From the NCBI GenBank assembly GCA_018435125.1, contig JAHDNZ010000071.1:1-46067 (forward strand): 46,067 nt of DNA, in the 5' to 3' direction. A program made the position numbers and the translations under genes. Positions 41,663 to 46,067 of this stretch are shown here, in pieces. The stretch is from Bacillota bacterium. Its GTDB lineage: Bacteria; Bacillota; DTU065. Positions within the stretch are counted from its first letter, which is position 1; each line of letters starts with the position of its first letter. The notes under the pieces are model-generated. The model had not been told where the DNA came from and did not search any database. It saw only the letters and a list, made by a program, of their open reading frames with translations.

Positions 41663-43126
41663 ATGGTGGCTACGGATAAAAACTTTGATGTTATTATCAT
41701 CGGTGGAGGGGTTATTGGCACAGCCGTGGCCTATAACCTATCAAAGCTGAAACTAAAAATAGCTTTACTGGAAAAGGAAATGGAACTTGCTTTTGGTACT
41801 ACAAAAGCCAATAGCGGCATTGTTCATGCCGGTTTTCACAGTAAACCGGGTACACTTAAAGCCTCTATGTGTGTCAAAGGCTCTCTTATGTATCCTAAAC
41901 TTTGTCAAGATCTTGATGTTCCTTATAAGCAAAATGGAGTGTTGATGGTTGCCTTTAATAGCGAACAGCTACCCGAACTGAACGTATTTTATAATCAGGG
42001 TCGGTTAAATGGTCTGACTGATCTAAAAATCTTAACCCGTGATGAATTGCTAAAAAAAGAACCCAACCTCCAAGATGAAGTAATAGCCGGTCTTTTTGCT
42101 CCGACAGGCGGTGTGGTCTCTCCCTTTGAGTTAGCTATTAATCTGGGCGAAAGTGCCAAACTAAATGGTGTTGAAGTAGTGCTTGATTCTCCTTTGCTTA
42201 AAATGGAAGACCGAAAAAATCACCTACTAATTACAACCAAAGATAACCACTATACTGCTAAAATTGTGATCAATTGTGCCGGTTTATATGCTGATAATAT
42301 AGCCCGCATGCTTGGCGATGATAGTTTTTCTATTATACCAAGGAAAGGCGAAGAATATCTTTTAGATAAACGCGTGGGTAATTTGATTAATAGTACTATT
42401 TTCCCTCTGCCCACACCCAATTCCAAAGGTATGCTTGTCATTCCTACCGTGCATGGCAATTTAATGCTTGGGCCTACAGCCATAGAGATGGATAAACGCG
42501 ATGAATTTACCACTACAGCCCTTGGCCTTAAAACTATCTATGACTTTACGAAAAACTTAGTTAAAGGTTTAGAGAAAAGAGATCTGATTGCGTCCTTTGC
42601 TGGTATTAGAGCCGCCTCGGATCGCGGTGATTTTATAATCGAATTTTCTAAAACAAATCCCCGACTGTTAAATATTGCCGGAATCGAATCCCCCGGTCTT
42701 ACAGCTGCACCAGCTATCGGCGAGAAAATCCTGGAAATGGTAAAAGCAAGGCTAAATGATGAAGGTATGAGTGTAGGTTTAAATCCTTCCTATAATCCGG
42801 TTTTACCAAAAAAACTCCATTTAAGAGATCTCAAAGGTCCGGAACTGGAAAAAGCCATCCAGCAAGATAACCGCTTTGCTCATGTTATCTGTCGCTGCGA
42901 GTTAGTCTCCGAAGCCGAAATTGTAGCTGCTATAAAAAGTGGAGCTAGAACCTTAGATGGCATAAAGCTTAGAACAAGAGCCGGTATGGGACGCTGTCAA
43001 GGAGGTTTTTGTACCCCCAAGATTTTAAAGATAATGTCTAGAGAACTAGGTATACCTGTAAGCGAACTTACAAAACGAGGTGGGGATTCTGTTTTGGTAC
43101 CCTACACCGCTAAAGAATTGATCTAA
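41663..43126 (+). CDS. FAD-dependent dehydrogenase with C-terminal BFD-type [2Fe-2S] domain (GlpA-like), 487 aa
   Basis: FAD site: FDVIIIGGGVIGTAVAYNLS. DAO-type motifs continue with FGTTKANSGIVHAGFHSKPG and GIRAASDRGDFIIEF. The end (about 405-465) is a BFD-like Cys domain: VICRCELVSEAEIVAAIKSG and MGRCQGGFCTPKI. This matches the GlpA-like subunit of the Clostridia GlpA/GlpB-like/DUF1667 modules; 2-hydroxyglutarate or glycerol-3-phosphate are known substrates of the wider family. The ribosome site is AAGAGGTGG. It precedes a partner FAD protein by 22 bases. Confidence 0.88.
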   Translation: MVATDKNFDVIIIGGGVIGTAVAYNLSKLKLKIALLEKEMELAFGTTKANSGIVHAGFHSKPGTLKASMCVKGSLMYPKLCQDLDVPYKQNGVLMVAFNSEQLPELNVFYNQGRLNGLTDLKILTRDELLKKEPNLQDEVIAGLFAPTGGVVSPFELAINLGESAKLNGVEVVLDSPLLKMEDRKNHLLITTKDNHYTAKIVINCAGLYADNIARMLGDDSFSIIPRKGEEYLLDKRVGNLINSTIFPLPTPNSKGMLVIPTVHGNLMLGPTAIEMDKRDEFTTTALGLKTIYDFTKNLVKGLEKRDLIASFAGIRAASDRGDFIIEFSKTNPRLLNIAGIESPGLTAAPAIGEKILEMVKARLNDEGMSVGLNPSYNPVLPKKLHLRDLKGPELEKAIQQDNRFAHVICRCELVSEAEIVAAIKSGARTLDGIKLRTRAGMGRCQGGFCTPKILKIMSRELGIPVSELTKRGGDSVLVPYTAKELI

Positions 43127-43148
43127 GCTAGGAAAGGAGCTTCCTATA

Positions 43149-44402
43149 ATGCTTAAATGGCAAAAAGAAATGGTAATAATCGGTGGAGGTCCTGCAGGGC
43201 TTGCTGCAGCTATTGCTGCCTGGGACAGTGGTGTTAAAGATCTGCTGATTCTTGAACGCCATCATGAACTAGGGGGAATCCTCAACCAATGTATTCATAA
43301 TGGTTTTGGTCTGCATTATTTCAAAGAGGAACTTACCGGACCCGAATATGCCGAGCGCTTTGCTCAGGAGATTGAGGCTAAAAAAATACCTTTCCTTACC
43401 GATGCTATGGTTATTAGACTTAGCCCAGATAAAAAAATCCTCTTTGCCTGTGAAAACTTAGGTGTAGTTGAAATTACCGCTCAAGCAATTATCTTAGCTA
43501 TGGGCTGCCGGGAAAGAACAAGAGCCGCAATTAGCATCCCGGGCACAAGACCGGCAGGTGTCTTTACAGCGGGTACAGTCCAAAACATGGTCAATATCGA
43601 AGGTCTTTTGCCCGGAAAAGAAATTGTTATTGTCGGCTCCGGGGATATAGGTCTAATTATGGCCCGACGTCTTACCCTTGAAGGAGCTAAAGTGCAGGCA
43701 GTGGTAGAGATAATGCCCTACCCAGGTGGACTAACCCGCAATATTGCCCAATGTCTAGAAGACTTCGATATACCGCTATATTTAAGCCACTCCATTGCAG
43801 AAATAAGAGGTAAAGATCGGGTTTGTGGGGTCTTAGTGGCACCTGTTGATGAAAACATGCAACCCATTTTAAGCAAAGCCTTCCCACTAGATTGTGATAC
43901 TTTGGTTTTGTCTGTAGGACTTATTCCTGAAAACGAATTGTCTCAAGAAGCTGAAGTGGAGATAGACAAGATCACCAATGGTCCTGTGGTAAATGAGTTT
44001 TTGGAAACAAGCATTCCAGGAATATTTGCCTGTGGCAATGTTTTACAGGTCCATGATCTAGTAGATAATGTAACACGCGAAAGCTATAAGGCCGGAAAGA
44101 TGGCTGCTAAATATATTAAAGAACACTCTTTACCCCTTTGCCAGACACATACCAAAGCTTTAGATAATCTTCGCTATGTTGTTCCTCATTTGATTAGTAA
44201 AAAGGCAGAGGTAGAATTTTTTTTAAGAGCGTCTAAGCCGTTAAAAAATGCCACTTTTGTTGTGGGTAATAATCTTCTTACTAAAAAGATGAGAGAAGCC
44301 AAACCCGGGGAAATGATCTCTATAACCATTCCCAAAGAAAAGCTCACCAGTCTTGAAGGTCCTTTAGAATTTCGCCTTTTAGAGGCTAATGCCACTAAAT
44401 AA
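43149..44402 (+). CDS. NAD(P)/FAD-dependent oxidoreductase, partner subunit (GlpB/HcnB-like), 417 aa
   Basis: Two dinucleotide sites are seen: MVIIGGGPAGLAAAIAAWDS (FAD) and EIVIVGSGDIGLIMARRLTL (NAD). AMGCRERTRAAISIPGTRPA and IFACGNVLQVHDLVDNV are typical of the pyridine nucleotide-disulfide oxidoreductase-like subunits that accompany GlpA-like proteins. The AAGGAG ribosome site sits in the loop of a GGAA/TTCC hairpin. The unit probably moves electrons from the dehydrogenase to NAD(P) or a carrier. Confidence 0.88.
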   Translation: MLKWQKEMVIIGGGPAGLAAAIAAWDSGVKDLLILERHHELGGILNQCIHNGFGLHYFKEELTGPEYAERFAQEIEAKKIPFLTDAMVIRLSPDKKILFACENLGVVEITAQAIILAMGCRERTRAAISIPGTRPAGVFTAGTVQNMVNIEGLLPGKEIVIVGSGDIGLIMARRLTLEGAKVQAVVEIMPYPGGLTRNIAQCLEDFDIPLYLSHSIAEIRGKDRVCGVLVAPVDENMQPILSKAFPLDCDTLVLSVGLIPENELSQEAEVEIDKITNGPVVNEFLETSIPGIFACGNVLQVHDLVDNVTRESYKAGKMAAKYIKEHSLPLCQTHTKALDNLRYVVPHLISKKAEVEFFLRASKPLKNATFVVGNNLLTKKMREAKPGEMISITIPKEKLTSLEGPLEFRLLEANATK

Positions 44403-44412
44403 AGATAGCAGG

Positions 44413-44550
44413 AGGTGAAACTGCTACCAGACAGAATATCCTTAAAAATATCCACCTACTAACTACGACCGGCCGGTAGAATCAAGCCCCTCGCTTATTA
44501 AAGATGCTTATTCCTCAACAAGGATATTTGTCCTATTTTATCGTAGCAGG
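44413..44550. mobile_element. 138-bp structured insertion flanked by 7-bp direct repeats
   Basis: TAGCAGG occurs at 44406-44412 and again at 44544-44550. Removing the segment between leaves a normal operon junction, with AGCAGG six bases before the next ATG. The inserted piece folds on itself: GACA(G)AATATCCTT (44430-44443) pairs with AAGGATATTTGTC (44520-44532) over 13 bp with one bulge, and CTGCTAC (44421-44427) with GTAGCAG (44543-44549). A GACCGGCCGGT hairpin is inside. It has no gene. It may be a MITE-like element or a structured RNA; the family is unknown. Confidence 0.5.
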
Positions 44551-44556
44551 TTTAAT

Positions 44557-44934
44557 ATGAATACCAAGACTAAAAAAATTACTTGTATCTCCTGTCCATT
44601 TGGTTGCACTCTGGAACTTGTTTGTCAAAATAAGGAACTCACAAAAATCTCGGGCAACAAATGCCAAAGAGGCCATATCTATGCCAAAAACGAGTTTTAC
44701 AACCCTAAAAGAATGCTCACTAGTACAATCAAGCTTATAGATGGAACTATTTTTCAACTGCCTGTTAGAACAAAAGAACCGATTCCTAAAGGTAAAATCA
44801 AAGAAGCCATGTTGGCTTTAAAAACTCTTTCTACTAAAGCCCCTATTCAAACAGGTACTGTTCTTGTTCCTGATTTAGTAGAAACCGGAGTTGCTCTTAT
44901 TGCTACACGGTCGGTAAAAAAGAGTGACACATAA
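44557..44934 (+). CDS. DUF1667 Cys-motif protein, 125 aa
   Basis: N-terminal ITCISCPFGCTLELVC and GNKCQRGHIYAKNE give a CxxCPxxC plus Cys set likely to hold an Fe-S cluster. FYNPKRMLTSTIKL and LPVRTKEPIPKGKI follow, the DUF1667 pattern. It is the normal third member of GlpA-like/GlpB-like modules. Its own ribosome site is weak (AGCAGG) and lies in the 3' arm of the inserted structure, so its translation may be reduced or controlled by folding. The last 20 residues are low in conserved features. Confidence 0.9.
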   Translation: MNTKTKKITCISCPFGCTLELVCQNKELTKISGNKCQRGHIYAKNEFYNPKRMLTSTIKLIDGTIFQLPVRTKEPIPKGKIKEAMLALKTLSTKAPIQTGTVLVPDLVETGVALIATRSVKKSDT

Positions 44935-45634
44935 TTACTCAAGGCTGGTTTTATTTACTCCCTTTTGGGGTATATTTTTGATTAGAAAAATAGATTCCAC
45001 TGCAATAACTCATATGATACTTTATACAAGCCAAAAATCAGTAGTTGGGATTAGATTATTAAAGATTCTAGTTTAAGGAGGGATAAAACAAATATTATAC
45101 CAGTCTAAATCTTGTCTGCTTTAAATCGTTTTATGTGGCCAAAATGGATCCCTTGCCACTTAGGGTTTAGGTTCGTTATTTTTCGAAATTCTTAGCCTTT
45201 GACACAATTCAGCAGTTGATCAAAGCGCTGAAATATGGAAATCCACCACTACTAATATAGTAAATGTCAACAATGAATTGCTAGCTACCCTAGAAGCAGT
45301 GAAAACCATTAACGAATTTGTCTCCAACATTCCACATTCCAAACGATGTCTTCTTTGAATAACAAACATTTACTTGGAATGTATCATAATCATGATTAAA
45401 GAAATAAAAATAGCTTATCACAACAGCTTTAGCAGCCATCGATAAAATATCGACTAACTTTTTAAGCCTAATTTTGGTTTTATGCACCTAACACCTCGTT
45501 TGTCTATGTCATCTTATTTTAACCAGCTGTTTAGTATATATTTCATATCAGTAGTACATAATATTTTTTTAAATCATTAATCTTTGTTTATTATATGGCT
45601 TTTGCAGTAGAGCCAATGTTTAAACTAAGTGACT
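44935..45634. other. Gene-poor, decayed stretch
   Basis: A weak hairpin with T-run follows the DUF1667 gene (44957-44982). An AAGGAGGG (about 45076-45083) has no usable start after it. A plus-strand frame of 51 codons (45203-45358) reads ELLATLEAVKTINEFVSNIP with a helical pattern that may be a relic of a chemotaxis-receptor C-terminus, but no start codon precedes it. A 65-codon minus-strand frame (45290-45487) covers the same DNA and has no support. Confidence 0.4.
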
Positions 45635-45662
45635 TTGACAAGAATATTAATTTTGTTATAGA
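45635..45662 (+). promoter_or_regulatory. Promoter candidate for the small secreted protein
   Basis: TTGACA (45635-45640) and TATAGA (45657-45662) are 16 bases apart, about 65 bases before the GTG start of the small gene. The -35 box is perfect, the spacer one base short. Confidence 0.5.
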
Positions 45663-45732
45663 CAATACTAATAGAGTATGGCAATATAATAATTGGAAAC
45701 TGAGGAAAGATTTATAAGGGGAGGAATTCTTA

Positions 45733-45933
45733 GTGAAAAAATTTAGAGCCATTCTTTTGCTGATTGTTCTGGTACTTGCATTGTCTGTTATTAGCTTTGC
45801 TGAAGGAGCAAAATATTCACTAAAACCTAGCTTCAATAACATTGTAGGTTTTGACTTTCCTTCTTATGGGTGGGCCGTAAAAAATGCACGGAATGAAATT
45901 GTCGGGTTTAAAGGATTTAACATAGGTCACTAG
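45733..45933 (+). CDS. Small secreted protein, 66 aa
   Basis: GTG start with AAGGGGAGG 10 bases upstream. Residues 1-23 are a clear signal peptide (KKFRAILLLIVLVLALSVIS, cleavage near SFAEG). The mature part of about 43 residues has aromatic and Gly-rich stretches (IVGFDFPSYGWAVKN, NEIVGFKGFNIGH) and no Cys. The doubled IVGF motif is notable. It has its own promoter candidate and a terminator at 46032. I do not recognise the family. Confidence 0.6.
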   Translation: MKKFRAILLLIVLVLALSVISFAEGAKYSLKPSFNNIVGFDFPSYGWAVKNARNEIVGFKGFNIGH

Positions 45934-45968
45934 CGTTGCATAAAACCGGAGCTTGTTTGTCGAGCTAC

Positions 45969-45988
45969 GCAAACAGACGTCTGTTTGC
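45969..45988. repeat. 20-bp perfect palindrome
   Basis: GCAAACAGACGTCTGTTTGC is its own reverse complement. GTTTG just upstream (45955-45959) can also pair with CAAAC, giving alternative hairpins. It lies 36 bases after the small secreted gene and lacks a T-run, so it may be an operator or recombination site. Confidence 0.7.
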
Positions 45989-46031
45989 TATAAGTCAGAA
46001 TATTCAGACAGAAGAATCTTACACTATGGAA

Positions 46032-46065
46032 AAAAGGACTAAAGGCTATAGAGGGTAGTCCTTTT
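46032..46065 (+). terminator. Terminator-like hairpin at the window end
   Basis: AAAAGGACT and AGTCCTTTT pair across a 16-base loop, with T bases in the second arm. It probably ends the transcript of the small secreted gene; the window stops two bases later. Confidence 0.55.
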
Positions 46066-46067
46066 CC

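Noticed and set aside
45290-45487. A 65-codon minus-strand frame in the right-end decayed stretch
   Set aside because: No ribosome site, no recognisable domain, and it overlaps a plus-strand relic; coding is not supported.
1-46067. tRNA, rRNA or complete prophage/conjugation genes
   Set aside because: No such genes were recognised on either strand by reading.

Overview
The window looks like anaerobic, low-GC Gram-positive (Bacillota, Clostridia-type) DNA. The evidence is strong AGGAGG-type ribosome-binding sites with ATG/GTG/TTG starts, a T-box, a SAM-I riboswitch, a YqhV-type spore-lineage protein, YbbC/YbbE-type muropeptide genes and a ThyX thymidylate synthase. No rRNA, tRNA or CRISPR array was found.

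Region A (1-11.9 kb) is an accessory block, almost all on the minus strand and close-packed. Its left end carries two oppositely oriented fragments of IS1634-type transposases. It then holds two coupled gene runs. One (11788 to 7891) has a protein of unknown family, two paralogous toroid-like proteins and a GNAT acetyltransferase. The other (7574 to 872) has an AraC regulator with a GyrI-like ligand domain, two papain-like (BtrH_N-like) proteins, a GNAT plus BtrH-like fusion, a 78-residue protein and a GyrI-like protein. Four proteins of the second run carry a short motif of the form ESYSPKxKPEIL, five copies in all, fused to unrelated or diverged domains. This looks like a shared tag and is the best candidate for an undescribed system. 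Two MerR-type promoters and a broken merR sit between the runs. Near 11,908 the block ends abruptly inside a GNAT gene, which may be an integration boundary or an assembly join.

Region B (12.1-26.6 kb) is ordinary chromosome. A plus-strand run encodes a metallophosphoesterase, a ParB-like/ferredoxin fusion, Sir2 and an EEP-family phosphodiesterase. A minus-strand run encodes a thiol-disulfide module (CcdA, ResA-like) and a DUF4139-like secreted protein. An amino-sugar/muropeptide recycling group (NagB, NamZ, serine beta-lactamase-like) follows. Next come trpB behind a leader with TRAP-like (G/U)AG triplets and a terminator/antiterminator pair, an L,D-transpeptidase with two flanking peptidoglycan-binding domains, and a HelD-like helicase.

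Region C (26.6-37.4 kb) starts with about 0.8 kb of decayed, dyad-rich DNA. It continues with a translationally coupled operon (PNPOx-fold protein, GT4 glycosyltransferase, large AP-like/membrane protein), a sugar-isomerase-like TIM barrel, and a serine biosynthesis operon (class V aminotransferase plus SerA) under a T-box whose specifier reads UCC (Ser). It ends with a PHP phosphatase coupled to a GHL10-like glycosidase.

Region D (37.5-46 kb) holds thyX, yqhV, a clpP, a DUF554 gene, signal peptidase I and a lone metQ under a SAM-I riboswitch. A three-gene FAD/FAD/DUF1667 redox module follows; it is split by a 138-bp structured insertion flanked by 7-bp direct repeats. The right end is sparse and decayed, with one small secreted-protein gene, a 20-bp palindrome and a terminator.
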